A stretch of 38,693 nucleotides of DNA from Bacteroidota bacterium (GCA_020048595.1 JAIFMH010000034.1:1-38693), one strand, 5' to 3'; positions 26,157 through 35,040 are shown, counted from the stretch's first letter. Notes: generated by a model from the sequence alone, not told the origin. Numbers and translations: made by a program.

Positions 26157-27632
26157 CTACTTGCTGTGGAATCGGAACGAATACACATCGCACTCGCGCA
26201 TCGCGAATCGCAGGCGCACCGGTTTCCCTGCGATGGCAGCAAGGTTCGGGTTGTTCTTCCATCTCACCCGCCGCTCGATCGCGTCGCCGATGACGGCCTG
26301 GCAATCATCCATGCCGAACCCCGGTAGTGCCTGGCCCGAAGCGTCCTGGATCTCGACCCGCAGCGAGCCGGCTGCCCCGGTGCTGAAGTTCACGAACAGG
26401 GAATCACCTGTGAAGATCAGGGGCTTCGTCAGCAGTTCGCCGCCGTCGGCGCCGGCGTTCACGGAGATGAAGCCGTCGGTCCGCAGGGTGTAGCGATCGC
26501 CGCTTATTGTATTATAGATGGACATCTCCTCGGGGCCTGTCGGCACGACATTCAGTGATACGTAGTTCGCCCTTTGTTCCCATCTTGCCGGATCCAAGCC
26601 TGGCCGGATGAAGGCCTCCCTGAAGGTGCGCTGATATGAAGCGGAACCGGCGCGCATCGTCATGAGCATGATGTCGGTGGAGCCGTAGTTGCCCTCCACC
26701 GGCTCTCCCATCTCGATGCCCATCATGAATCTACTCGGCAATGCGACATAGATATGCGGCGCGCGGAAATAGGGATGCGTCTGATTCGTGTAGAGTTGTT
26801 CGCCCGGAAGATTGGCATCGGTGTCGACCAGCGGAGTCCAGGTGATGAAGTCGGTCGAGGTCGTCCGACCGACTCGCCGCTGGAACTTCTTGTACGGATC
26901 CGTCTGTGGAGGCTCGATCATGCCCCAGGTGCGGACAAAACAGACATAGCAGTTCTCGGCCTCGGACCAGAAGGCCGGACTCGACGAATCGAAGGGCCAG
27001 GGCGTTCCGGGGGCCTGATTCGGCGTTTTTATGACAGGCGCGTCCTGGATCTTGCTCCAGTGGATACCATCGGCGCTCTTGAAAGCGATCAGTCCGGTCC
27101 CTCCCGATCCCGCCAGCGCTTTGTACCGGGCGTCCGGTGCGACACCGGGCCGGGTGTCGAGGAAGGGGGTGAAGTTGTGGGTGAACGGAGCCTGGCGGGC
27201 CAGGATCACATTGCCGCCCTTCGAGCTTTGGATCTTTGTGATGCCCAGGTCGGGGAACGTCCATTCGATACCGTCGCGGCTTTCCGCATAGCAGGTGATC
27301 TCGTTCGGTTCGTTGTCTGCGTTGCGCTCCTGTCGCCCCTTATCGTACCCGGGAATGTCGGAACGATAGTACGCCCGGTAGAGATCCCCGTCCTTGATGA
27401 TGGTGCCGTACGCGCCGCTCGGCAGGGGACTCCTGGCGGGCGCTTGCCTGACCGGCGCATGCAATCGGAACGCGACGCCCGTCATGCGCTCGACGAGCAG
27501 GTCGTCGACGAAAAGCTCCAGTCGTGTGCCTATCTCAACGGGTTTCATGCTCGTGCTCTTCTCCTGTGCGGTGAGTGGCGATGGGATCATCAGATTGTAG
27601 GCGATGATCATCATTATCAATAATCTTTTCAT
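26157..27632 (-). CDS. Secreted GH43/GH32-like propeller protein, GC-rich (transferred) version
   Basis: This 491-residue protein has the signal peptide MKRLLIMMIIAYNLM...PLTAQEKST, nearly the same as that of the 603-aa gene at 14479-16290 although the mature proteins differ. From about residue 30 it follows the native homologue at 22900-24534: IGTRLELFVDDLLVERMTG, YRAYYRSDIPGYD, CYAESRDGIEWTFPDLGI, IAFKSADGIHWSK, and the matching C-terminus VRLRFAMRECDVYSFRFHSK. The DNA is conspicuously GC-rich from about codon 20 to the stop, unlike its flanks, so the body probably came from a high-GC organism (Verrucomicrobiota, Planctomycetota or Lentisphaerota are candidates by gene type only). Likely a glycan-active secreted enzyme; substrate unknown. 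Confidence 0.68.
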   Translation of the reverse strand: MKRLLIMMIIAYNLMIPSPLTAQEKSTSMKPVEIGTRLELFVDDLLVERMTGVAFRLHAPVRQAPARSPLPSGAYGTIIKDGDLYRAYYRSDIPGYDKGRQERNADNEPNEITCYAESRDGIEWTFPDLGITKIQSSKGGNVILARQAPFTHNFTPFLDTRPGVAPDARYKALAGSGGTGLIAFKSADGIHWSKIQDAPVIKTPNQAPGTPWPFDSSSPAFWSEAENCYVCFVRTWGMIEPPQTDPYKKFQRRVGRTTSTDFITWTPLVDTDANLPGEQLYTNQTHPYFRAPHIYVALPSRFMMGIEMGEPVEGNYGSTDIMLMTMRAGSASYQRTFREAFIRPGLDPARWEQRANYVSLNVVPTGPEEMSIYNTISGDRYTLRTDGFISVNAGADGGELLTKPLIFTGDSLFVNFSTGAAGSLRVEIQDASGQALPGFGMDDCQAVIGDAIERRVRWKNNPNLAAIAGKPVRLRFAMRECDVYSFRFHSK

Positions 27633-27665
27633 AAAAATATTTTTTAATTGTTAAAAATCTAATTT
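27553..27665 (-). repeat. Leader/signal-peptide repeat, copy 2
   Basis: Partner of 16211-16321. It covers the first 27 codons of the GC-rich propeller gene, the leader with AAATTAGATTTTTAA, and the KLDF-stop of the remnant at 27651-27806. Similarity to copy 1 ends at the same QEKST codons, after which the two genes differ completely. Confidence 0.85.
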
Positions 27666-27806
27666 TACAATGGCATCGGAAGAAGAATTATTTGCCAATA
27701 CTTGCAGCCTTGGATTAACCTGAAATATATTTACAAAATTCCGCCGGAAACCGTCATAAAGCAGATCATTTTTATAATTAAAGAACTCATCCCAATGAGG
27801 CGTCTT
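27651..27806 (-). pseudogene. 3' stub of an unidentified gene ending SSSDAIVKLDF-stop
   Basis: An open frame of 51 codons bounded by TAG (27807-27809) reads HWDEFFNYKNDLLYDGFRRN, FVNIFQVNPRLQVLANN and SSSDAIVKLDF-stop. It has no start codon and looks like a genuine protein C-terminus. It ends in the same KLDF-stop as the stub at 16307. Between 27853 and the SusD stop lies another short open stretch, LSEVNAHGSYYDGNRNLRF (27907-27975), possibly one more 3' stub. Neither family is recognised. This 343-base gap holds no intact gene. Confidence 0.45.
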
Positions 27807-27852
27807 CTAAAAAGTTATTCTGACTTTTCCAACCCCAGGGATGAGTTCTTTA
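27779..27852. repeat. 15-base perfect inverted repeat
   Basis: TAAAGAACTCATCCC at 27779-27793 is repeated as its exact complement at 27838-27852, with 44 bases between. The inner part can form a smaller hairpin (AAAAGT and ACTTTT). One arm lies inside the HWDEFFN codons of the stub at 27651-27806. No transposase is nearby. It could be an inverted micro-duplication, a small mobile-element remnant or a transcript hairpin. Confidence 0.75.
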
Positions 27853-27975
27853 CAGGAAAGCATAGGAGCTAAACCGTTATGACAGATTATAAGTGATTAC
27901 CAGTACTTATTTCAGGAAACGCAAATTTCTGTTTCCATCATAATATGATCCATGAGCATTCACTTCAGATAATCG

Positions 27976-29460
27976 CTAATAACCAGGGTTCTGTGTAACT
28001 TTTGGCTCCAAGCTTAATATTTCTGTGCTAATAGGCCATAATAATATCCAATCCTGACCTGTGCGAGTCCGCAAACTGGGAACTTGCTCGTATTGCTTGC
28101 CAAATCTCAATAAATCCCACCAGAGTTTCCCCTCATAGAGGAATTCAAGGCGTCGCTCATCAAGAATGGCCGCATCATTTGCATCTTTGGTGCCACTTAC
28201 AAAAACATGTGAGGCATAATTGGCCCCAAAAGCACGTTGCCTTATCTTATTAATCTCAGCAGAAGGATCCTGACCTAAAGCATTTTTCGCTTCGGCTTTC
28301 AGCAGCACAATATCTGCATATCTGTAGATTACAACATCATCATAAAAGCGCCTCGTGCCTGAAATTACCAAACCATCAAACTTCTTTTGAACTGTAGTTG
28401 CGAATACAGTATAATTACCATTGGCATCTTTTCTAAATAATTCAGTGAAAGAAGCGGCCCGGCGCAAATCATCATTCAGGAACTTGGCGCGGGTTTCATT
28501 ATGAACTCTCCATACATTTGCTCCAGAGCAAACTCCAAGTGAAGCTATTACTGCAGGATCAATATCAGTTTGCAGCTCTACTGCTAATGCATACATATTT
28601 TGCATCCAGGTTTCACCTGACTGTAATTCCTTGTAATTAGATGCCATAATGATTTCTTTATTGCCTTTGTTATCATAATCAAACACTCTACTGAAATCTG
28701 GCAGCAGGGCAACATCACTTGCTTCTATCTCGTTACAGGCATTCAGAGCTGTTGTAAAATCGGCCTGCCCGCCACTCAACTTTTTGCCTGTCCATAAATA
28801 TACATCTGCCTTAAGCGCATTGGCGCCATTCTTTGACCACTTATTTCTTCCGGCAGGATATGTATTATTGGGAAATAGTGCAATAGCATCATCGATATCC
28901 TTCTTAATTAACGCGAAGATATCTGCCACAGGTGTTCTTTCCCTATTAATAACATTAGGATCATATGCTTCAGTTGGTTCAGTCACCTTGGGAACAGCAC
29001 CCCAGGTTCTTACCATCACATAATACATAAATGCCCGCATCGTGAGCGCCTGTGCTAATATGCTTTTTTTATCGTCTTCATTTTGGAAAGTTATACCAGG
29101 TATATATTTCAGAATCAGATTTGCATCAAGAATGGTTGTATAACAGGTACTCCAATTCGGCCCGGCATTGGCTGGGAGTGAAGTTAAATTATTTTCGCGG
29201 ATCATAAAATTCAAATCAGCATTATTACCTCGATCAAAGTCCTGGCTTCTTGCCTCCCCCCATACCATTAAATTCCACCACGTCAATTGTCTGGCTCTAT
29301 CATACATTCCATTTAATGCTCCATTAGCATCGTTTTGCGTTTTGAAGAAGGAAGTAACAGAAATCTGGCTCACTGGCTGCAGATCAAGAGTCTTGGTACA
29401 AGAAAGACATAGAAACAAGCCAATCGCTATAACTATCGATATTTTATCAATTTTTTTCAT
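27976..29460 (-). CDS. susD: SusD/RagB-family glycan-binding lipoprotein
   Basis: This 494-residue protein has a lipoprotein signal (MKKIDKISIVIAIGLFLCLSC, lipobox cysteine at 21) and the SusD fold: N-terminal LDLQPVSQISVTSFFKTQND, TPR-like helices (AQALTMRAFMYYVMVRTWG, about 130-148; ALKADVYLWTGKK, about 212-224), and the typical C-terminus DERRLEFLYEGKLWWDLLRF (about 431-450). SusD proteins cap the SusC barrel on the cell surface and hand over oligosaccharides. It starts 21 bases after the SusC stop, the usual arrangement. Length is normal. The glycan cannot be read from sequence; context suggests a rhamnose- and fucose-containing one. Confidence 0.95.
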   Translation of the reverse strand: MKKIDKISIVIAIGLFLCLSCTKTLDLQPVSQISVTSFFKTQNDANGALNGMYDRARQLTWWNLMVWGEARSQDFDRGNNADLNFMIRENNLTSLPANAGPNWSTCYTTILDANLILKYIPGITFQNEDDKKSILAQALTMRAFMYYVMVRTWGAVPKVTEPTEAYDPNVINRERTPVADIFALIKKDIDDAIALFPNNTYPAGRNKWSKNGANALKADVYLWTGKKLSGGQADFTTALNACNEIEASDVALLPDFSRVFDYDNKGNKEIIMASNYKELQSGETWMQNMYALAVELQTDIDPAVIASLGVCSGANVWRVHNETRAKFLNDDLRRAASFTELFRKDANGNYTVFATTVQKKFDGLVISGTRRFYDDVVIYRYADIVLLKAEAKNALGQDPSAEINKIRQRAFGANYASHVFVSGTKDANDAAILDERRLEFLYEGKLWWDLLRFGKQYEQVPSLRTRTGQDWILLWPISTEILSLEPKVTQNPGY

Positions 29461-29481
29461 TTTATCTAAATTAATGGTTAT

Positions 29482-32400
29482 TTAAAAGCCAATACTTACA
29501 CCGAATATGATGTTTCGTGGATTAGGAAACGCGGAGTCAGTGCTAGTCGCTTCGGGGTTCAATCCGGGGTATTTAGTGAAATAGTACAAATTATTCCCGG
29601 TCACATTTAATCTTAAATCAGCAATATTAAGTTTCTGGAGAATTTTATTTGGTAAATTATAGGATAATGTTACTTCTCTTAAACACCAGAAATCCGTTTT
29701 TGGATACTGCCCGGAAGGTTGTCTGGTAGAATGAAAATTTCTTTGAGCAATCTGATCTGCCCAATAATATCTGGGTATATCTGTAACATCCCCATCATTC
29801 ATCCAGGATCTGAGAAGGTCATTTGAGAGGTTACCTAACCCAGAAGGACAACCAAGATATCGACCATAATTTTCATAATATACTGTACCTCCTAACGTGT
29901 AATCCATACGGGAATAGAGTTGTATGCCTTTATAACTAAATGTATTTGAAAACCCGCCTGTTGTTGTGGGATACGGATTCCCAAGATATACATAATCTCT
30001 TGTGTCTGTTATACCGTTACCATCTGTATCCAGCCAGATAAAATCGCCTCCATATTTTTTCTTGTCTGGGGTCGTAATAATCATATCTGTCGGGGCATTA
30101 GCAGCTTCTGCGTTCGTAGCATAAACGCCAATAGATTGAAAACCATAGAAATCATTAATTCTGCCACCTTCCTGCAAACCGCCTTTCCACATATATGTTT
30201 CTGTTCCGGCGTCCCATACATAAAATCCTCCAACACGGTTATTGGGCTGACCATTATCAGGAAGCTTAAGTATTTTTGTTTTGACATCTGCTATATTAAG
30301 AGAGATATTCCATTGGAAATCCGATGTGGCCGGAAGAACATTTACATTCAATTCAACTTCATTACCCCGGTTTTCAAGTGACCCGTAATTTGTGAAGATG
30401 CTTGCAAACCCTGTAGACCGAGGCAGGTTAAGGGATGTTAGCAACTGATCTGTGTGCCTTATGTAAGTATCAAAAAGGATGTTCACCCTGTTATTGAATA
30501 GCCCGAAATCCATTCCAAAATCCAGCGTTTTAGATTGTTCCCATTGGAGGTTTTGATTAGGCAAAACTGTCACTGCTAATGAGGCAGCGTTGTTATATTG
30601 TGACCCTGAACCGACCGTTCCCTGGGCCGTATAGGGTCCCAGTCCGCTTATATTACCATTAACTCCGTAACTTGTTCTTAGTTTTAATTTTAGCAGATTC
30701 GCAGGAATTACGCTCCAGAAATTTTCCTTATCAATGTTCCATCCCAGAGAAATCCCGGGGAATGCCCCCCATCTACTTTTTGATCCTAAATTGGATGCAC
30801 CGTCGTATCTCAAACTTGCATTAAAAAGATATTTTTCTTTGTAATTGTATGTAACTCTTGTAAAATACCCTGCAATCGCCAGCTTACTTTCTGTACCGGT
30901 TACAGATGTAGGCCTGCCTGAAGCATTTAACGTTGGTATCAAATTGGTAGCGGCGTTATCCCCTGCGGCATAAAGATAGTAATTATTAGTCTCCCAGTAA
31001 GAGAAGCCTGCCTTGACTTCTAGGTTATGCACATTATTAATAGATTTTGCATAAGTAAATACTCCCTCGGCTTGCGGATTGAAATTCTTGGTATAACTTG
31101 CATTAGCCACACGGGAGGTAACAAGTGAAGTAGGTCCGTTCCAATAATCCATCTGAAAAAATCTGTTATACTGGTTTGTCTGATAGAAAGAAAACTGTGG
31201 ATCAAAAGTTAAGCCGGGAATTATCTTCCATGTTGCCCCTAAAACTAAAGTTAAGTCGTTTAAATTTCTATTGGGTTTCATGGTATTAAAAATGTATTCT
31301 GGAGGAGTATAATCCATACCACGGAAACCCGTAGCAAAGGTTCCATCTTCAAAGTAAAGCTTCATTGTTGGTGGGGTATCCATCATGATTTTAAAAATGT
31401 TAAAATCTCCACTAGCTGCACCCTGGCTTACGTCACGACTAGTTGAATTTGTATATGCTACTCTCCAAAAAGCTTGAATGTTATCTGTTACTTTAATGCT
31501 TGAGGACAAATTCAGGGAATACCGTTTATAGTTGGTGTAAACAGCGACCCCTTCTCCATCAAGGTAACCAATACCCAGATTGAAAGTTGCCTTTTCAGTT
31601 CCACCTGATACATTTAAATTATGATTATGGGAAATTGCAGTTCTGAAAAGAAGATGCTGCCAATCTGTATCTGAAAATAGTAATGTTTTGGAAGGATCAA
31701 CAGGATCAGGCATGCTCTGCCAACCTTGATCTAACTTATACTGGTTCTGAGGTGTAAGATACTGAACACTACTCCAGGTATTATTGGTCAGATCATTACC
31801 TGTTCCAAAAGCACTAGCGGTAACTAAATTAGATAAACGAATCGCGTTCCCTGGTAAAGAAGCAGTAGCAACAGTTCCCAACCTTTGATAATAAAGGTAA
31901 TCTCTTGCGTTCATCAGATCATAAAACCTGATATTATTGGAAAGGGATAAATCATAATTATATGTTACCCTGGTTGTTCCAGCTTTCCCTGATTTGGTAT
32001 TAATAATTACTACACCATTAGAACCCCGTGCCCCATAAATTGAAGTAGCAGCTGCATCCTTCAAAACCTGGAGTGACTCAACGTCTGCAGGATTAATACT
32101 CGTCATATCGTTCCTGATAACCCCATCTACGATATACAAAGGAGCTGCACCATCAGGATTATTAATAGAAGTGCCCCCTCTGATTATAACCTGTGGTGAG
32201 GTACCTGGCATCCCTGAAGTGCTTTGAACCCGCACTCCTGCCAAAGTACCTGTCATAGATTGACCAACATTTGCATAAGGAATACTTTCGAGAACTTTTG
32301 AGTCAAGTTTTGAAATAGAAGTGGTCATAACTTGTCTTGACTGTCTTCCATAACCAACAACCACAACGTCATCCAGACCAACTGCCATCTCATTCATAGT

Positions 32401-33021
32401 TACATCTATTTGGGTTGATGTCCCGATGGGGATTTCCTGGGATTGCATCCCGATAAATGTGAAGGTCAGACTCTGCGCTCCCTGTGGAACAGCAAGAGTG
32501 TATTTACCATTAGAATCTGTTATCGCACCTGTTGTTGTTCCGGTTACAACCACATTAGCACCAGGTATTGGACCATTCTTGTCGGTAACAGTTCCGGTAA
32601 TTGTTTTTTGCTGTTCCTGGTTAATAACCTCAGTAAAATTTTTTTGGTCGGCTTTGTTTGTCAATACAATTTGCCGGTCAACAACTGTATAAGCCACGTC
32701 GGCTCCCTCAAAAATGCTGTTAAGGACTTCAGAGATCTTCTGATCTTTAAATTCCCCCGATACTTTTCGATCGACATCTACAAGTTTACTGTTGTATAGA
32801 AAGAAGAACTCGCTTTCATCTTCGATCTGATGAAGAACTTCTTTGACTGATGCATCCTTAAGTTGCAGAGTCAATTTTGTGAACTGGGCATACGCTTCCG
32901 TTGCCATTAGTTGTGTAAGACTGACCAAAAACAGAATTACCGATAGTTTCATAGTCATCCAGATTTTTCGGAAAGCATCATTTTTTTGACACTCCCTGGT
33001 TAGATAAAGGGTTTTTTTCAT
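29482..33021 (-). CDS. susC: SusC/RagA TonB-dependent glycan transporter with STN domain
   Basis: This 1179-residue outer-membrane protein has a signal region, then an STN (secretin/TonB N-terminal) domain at about 50-125 (LQLKDASVKEVLHQIEDESE, VDVDRKVSGEFKDQKISEVL). Next come a carboxypeptidase-like beta domain (ITGTVTDKNGPIPGANVVV, about 140-225), the plug (VGYGRQSRQVMTTSISKLDS, GARGSNGVVIINTKSG) and a large beta-barrel ending in FGVSIGF with terminal Phe. It imports oligosaccharides using TonB energy. The STN domain is the part that signals to FecR-type anti-sigma factors, and FecR and sigma genes lie directly upstream. The start is 116 bases after the FecR stop. Length and layout are complete. 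Confidence 0.95.
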   Translation of the reverse strand: MKKTLYLTRECQKNDAFRKIWMTMKLSVILFLVSLTQLMATEAYAQFTKLTLQLKDASVKEVLHQIEDESEFFFLYNSKLVDVDRKVSGEFKDQKISEVLNSIFEGADVAYTVVDRQIVLTNKADQKNFTEVINQEQQKTITGTVTDKNGPIPGANVVVTGTTTGAITDSNGKYTLAVPQGAQSLTFTFIGMQSQEIPIGTSTQIDVTMNEMAVGLDDVVVVGYGRQSRQVMTTSISKLDSKVLESIPYANVGQSMTGTLAGVRVQSTSGMPGTSPQVIIRGGTSINNPDGAAPLYIVDGVIRNDMTSINPADVESLQVLKDAAATSIYGARGSNGVVIINTKSGKAGTTRVTYNYDLSLSNNIRFYDLMNARDYLYYQRLGTVATASLPGNAIRLSNLVTASAFGTGNDLTNNTWSSVQYLTPQNQYKLDQGWQSMPDPVDPSKTLLFSDTDWQHLLFRTAISHNHNLNVSGGTEKATFNLGIGYLDGEGVAVYTNYKRYSLNLSSSIKVTDNIQAFWRVAYTNSTSRDVSQGAASGDFNIFKIMMDTPPTMKLYFEDGTFATGFRGMDYTPPEYIFNTMKPNRNLNDLTLVLGATWKIIPGLTFDPQFSFYQTNQYNRFFQMDYWNGPTSLVTSRVANASYTKNFNPQAEGVFTYAKSINNVHNLEVKAGFSYWETNNYYLYAAGDNAATNLIPTLNASGRPTSVTGTESKLAIAGYFTRVTYNYKEKYLFNASLRYDGASNLGSKSRWGAFPGISLGWNIDKENFWSVIPANLLKLKLRTSYGVNGNISGLGPYTAQGTVGSGSQYNNAASLAVTVLPNQNLQWEQSKTLDFGMDFGLFNNRVNILFDTYIRHTDQLLTSLNLPRSTGFASIFTNYGSLENRGNEVELNVNVLPATSDFQWNISLNIADVKTKILKLPDNGQPNNRVGGFYVWDAGTETYMWKGGLQEGGRINDFYGFQSIGVYATNAEAANAPTDMIITTPDKKKYGGDFIWLDTDGNGITDTRDYVYLGNPYPTTTGGFSNTFSYKGIQLYSRMDYTLGGTVYYENYGRYLGCPSGLGNLSNDLLRSWMNDGDVTDIPRYYWADQIAQRNFHSTRQPSGQYPKTDFWCLREVTLSYNLPNKILQKLNIADLRLNVTGNNLYYFTKYPGLNPEATSTDSAFPNPRNIIFGVSIGF

Positions 33022-33097
33022 AACTTTGAAATGTTTTTAGTTAACTACTAATTTCTTCGGTTTAACTTTCGACCAGGAATGAGAACCGAATTTCATG

Positions 33098-33129
33098 CCG
33101 GGGATGATAAGGTTTAAAATCCTCCCCGG
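33098..33129. terminator. Hairpin between FecR and SusC genes
   Basis: CCGGGGA (33098-33104) and TCCCCGG (33123-33129) form a perfect 7-bp GC-rich stem with an 18-base loop. On the plus strand it is followed by a T-rich run; on the minus strand, the direction of the genes, it is not. It may separate the FecR message from susCD, stabilise a processed 5' end of susC, or act as a weak attenuator. Confidence 0.5.
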
Positions 33130-33137
33130 TATTTTTT

Positions 33138-34187
33138 CTATTTATTTTTCTTCATAAGGTAAATCTTTTGTTTTGTAAAATCACCGTCAGGCAATACTTT
33201 GCTTTCGATAATCCGATAATCGATCGGTGCAGAGATTTTCAATAAGTTCAATACCTGCCTGAGGTTTTCATTTCTGAATGTTGCTTTATAAATATACTCG
33301 TTAATTTCAGGGTCTTCGATAATTATTTCGACATTGAACCAGCGGTTCAACCGTTTCACTACATCTTCCATAGAATCGTCCTGAAAAATAAGATTTCCAT
33401 CCCGCCATGCGATATATTTTTCGGGGTTAACTTCTTCCATACTGACTTTTTGAAATTCTTCTTTATAAACAGCTCTTTGTCCGGGATGCATTGTGCCATA
33501 TTCTTTTGTATTCTGTCCTTCATCTGCTGACAATTTTACCTTTCCTTCAATAAGTATCACTTCGGATTGTGTTTCGTCAGAATAACTTACTACATTAAAA
33601 GATGTGCCCAAAACATCAATATTAAGCTCCTTTGCATTTACCCTGAAAGGCTGTTTTTCATTTTTTGCCACCTCAAAAAATGCTTCCCCTTTCAATTTGA
33701 CCTCCCTTAAATTGGGCGGAAAATGTGTTGGAAATTGTAATTCTGAACCGGAATTAAGCCATACCTTTGTCCCGTCAGGCAAGGAAAACTCTGAAACCAT
33801 TCCCTGCCGGGATGAAACAGTTTGTATAACCAAATTTTCTTTCTGTTCTTTTTTCAGAGAGAGATTTTGTATTGTCTGGTAACCTGAAAAAATTAATACC
33901 GGAAGTAATAAAATCGCAGCGATACGCTGAATAATTATTCTCCATTCCGAATATTTATTCTCATGTAATCTTTTATTGACTTTTCTCAATGCTTCAAATG
34001 AGTTGAACTTTTCCATCTCATTTAATAAAGGTATTGCCTCCCATGCTTTGTAGCATTCCAGATAAACCGATTCATTTTCAGTAGATTCTTTTCTCCACTC
34101 ATCGATCATGGACCTTTCATTTTCAGACAAATCGCCTGATAAATAACCCGGAAGCAAATCCTCAACTTCACTCAAACTCAACTTCAT
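33138..34187 (-). CDS. FecR-family anti-sigma factor
   Basis: This 349-residue inner-membrane protein has a cytoplasmic N-terminal sigma-binding part (LLPGYLSGDLSENERSMIDE, about 12-31) and one transmembrane helix (IIIQRIAAILLLPVLIFSGY, about 84-103). The periplasmic FecR domain follows (LPDGTKVWLNSGSELQFPTH, about 137-156; VKLKGEAFFEVAKNEKQPF) and then a C-terminal DUF4974-like domain (VVKRLNRWFNVEIIIEDPEI). It transmits the signal from the STN domain of SusC to release the ECF sigma factor. Length is normal. It is separated from the sigma gene by 134 bases that hold a candidate ECF promoter (34238-34288). Confidence 0.93.
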   Translation of the reverse strand: MKLSLSEVEDLLPGYLSGDLSENERSMIDEWRKESTENESVYLECYKAWEAIPLLNEMEKFNSFEALRKVNKRLHENKYSEWRIIIQRIAAILLLPVLIFSGYQTIQNLSLKKEQKENLVIQTVSSRQGMVSEFSLPDGTKVWLNSGSELQFPTHFPPNLREVKLKGEAFFEVAKNEKQPFRVNAKELNIDVLGTSFNVVSYSDETQSEVILIEGKVKLSADEGQNTKEYGTMHPGQRAVYKEEFQKVSMEEVNPEKYIAWRDGNLIFQDDSMEDVVKRLNRWFNVEIIIEDPEINEYIYKATFRNENLRQVLNLLKISAPIDYRIIESKVLPDGDFTKQKIYLMKKNK

Positions 34188-34237
34188 TTTTCTATTTTAT
34201 TATTAAACATTAATGCCCTTCTTGGACTTATTAATAC

Positions 34238-34288
34238 TAAGACGACAATATCAAGCTACACACATATACAAAAAAGTATTTTTTTTGC
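34238..34288 (-). promoter_or_regulatory. Candidate ECF-sigma promoter upstream of fecR-type gene (copy A)
   Basis: On the minus strand this reads a T/A-rich tract, then ATATGTGTG, 12 bases, then GTCGTCTTA, ending 50 bases before the FecR start. The same elements with the same spacing occur at 35295-35345. CGTC is a common -10 core for ECF sigma factors, so this is probably the sigma's own promoter; the assignment is inferred from conservation and position. Confidence 0.6.
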
Positions 34289-34321
34289 ATTTATTTTTAG
34301 AAAGGAATTCAGATACTTTAT

Positions 34322-34888
34322 TTACCGGATCAAAAAAGTGATGAACCAGAACGGAAGAAAATCAGCAAGTTCCTTTCTGAGGATTTTCAGTGCGTTACTG
34401 ATCTGCAGTTCAACAGTGCGTTTGGATATTTCTAATTTTTCGGATATATCTTTATTTGATAAGCTTTCTATCCGACTTAGCTCAAATATCTCACGGCATC
34501 TTGGTGAAAGTTTTTCAAGACTTTTCTGAATGGTTTGGCGAAGTTCAGATTCTGAGAAATAATTATCTGCTGAGTTGTTGGAGGACTCTGACGAGAAGAG
34601 GAAATATGTCTGATATTTCTCAGTAACCTTCTTGTGTTTCCGGTAGTCGAAACAGCGGTTTTTAACACTTGCAAAGAGGTACGCTTTAAGGGATGACTGG
34701 ATTTGTAGTTTTGGCGCCTCTACCCAGAGAGTAACAAACAGCTCCTGAACAAGATCTTCAACTGTTTCACGATCGTTAACATACTGCATAGAAAAGGCAC
34801 AAAGAGATGAGTAGTAATAGTTGAAAATATAATCAAATGCTACTTTGTCTCTTCTTCCAAGCGCTTCAATCAGTAACAGATCTTTCAA
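34322..34888 (-). CDS. ECF-type RNA polymerase sigma factor
   Basis: The 188-residue protein has region 2 (FDYIFNYYYSSLCAFSMQYV, about 18-37; VEDLVQELFVTLW, about 43-55) and region 4 with its helix-turn-helix (LSPRCREIFELSRIESLSN, KDISEKLEISKRTVELQISN, about 131-169). It directs RNA polymerase to the FecR-regulated promoters. The start used here is TTG at 34888; no in-frame ATG lies between an upstream stop and region 2, so this start is the only reasonable one. It pairs with the FecR anti-sigma downstream and, through it, with SusC. The hydrophobic last residues (FWFITFLIR) are common in Bacteroidota members. Confidence 0.92.
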   Translation of the reverse strand: MKDLLLIEALGRRDKVAFDYIFNYYYSSLCAFSMQYVNDRETVEDLVQELFVTLWVEAPKLQIQSSLKAYLFASVKNRCFDYRKHKKVTEKYQTYFLFSSESSNNSADNYFSESELRQTIQKSLEKLSPRCREIFELSRIESLSNKDISEKLEISKRTVELQISNALKILRKELADFLPFWFITFLIR

Positions 34889-35040
34889 GTAAGGTCATTT
34901 AGGCTTGCTAAATATAATAAAATTTCTAATAGATTGTATTTTGGCAGATTTTTTTTCGAACAGACAATTATATATCATACTCCAATTTATGCATGCCTGC
35001 ATAATCAGTCAGTATTATCAAATCTCTGATTTAAAAAAGA

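Noticed and set aside
26754..27623. 289-codon plus-strand open frame
   Set aside because: Antisense to the GC-rich propeller gene, which has a well-supported homologue at 22900-24534. A composition artefact.
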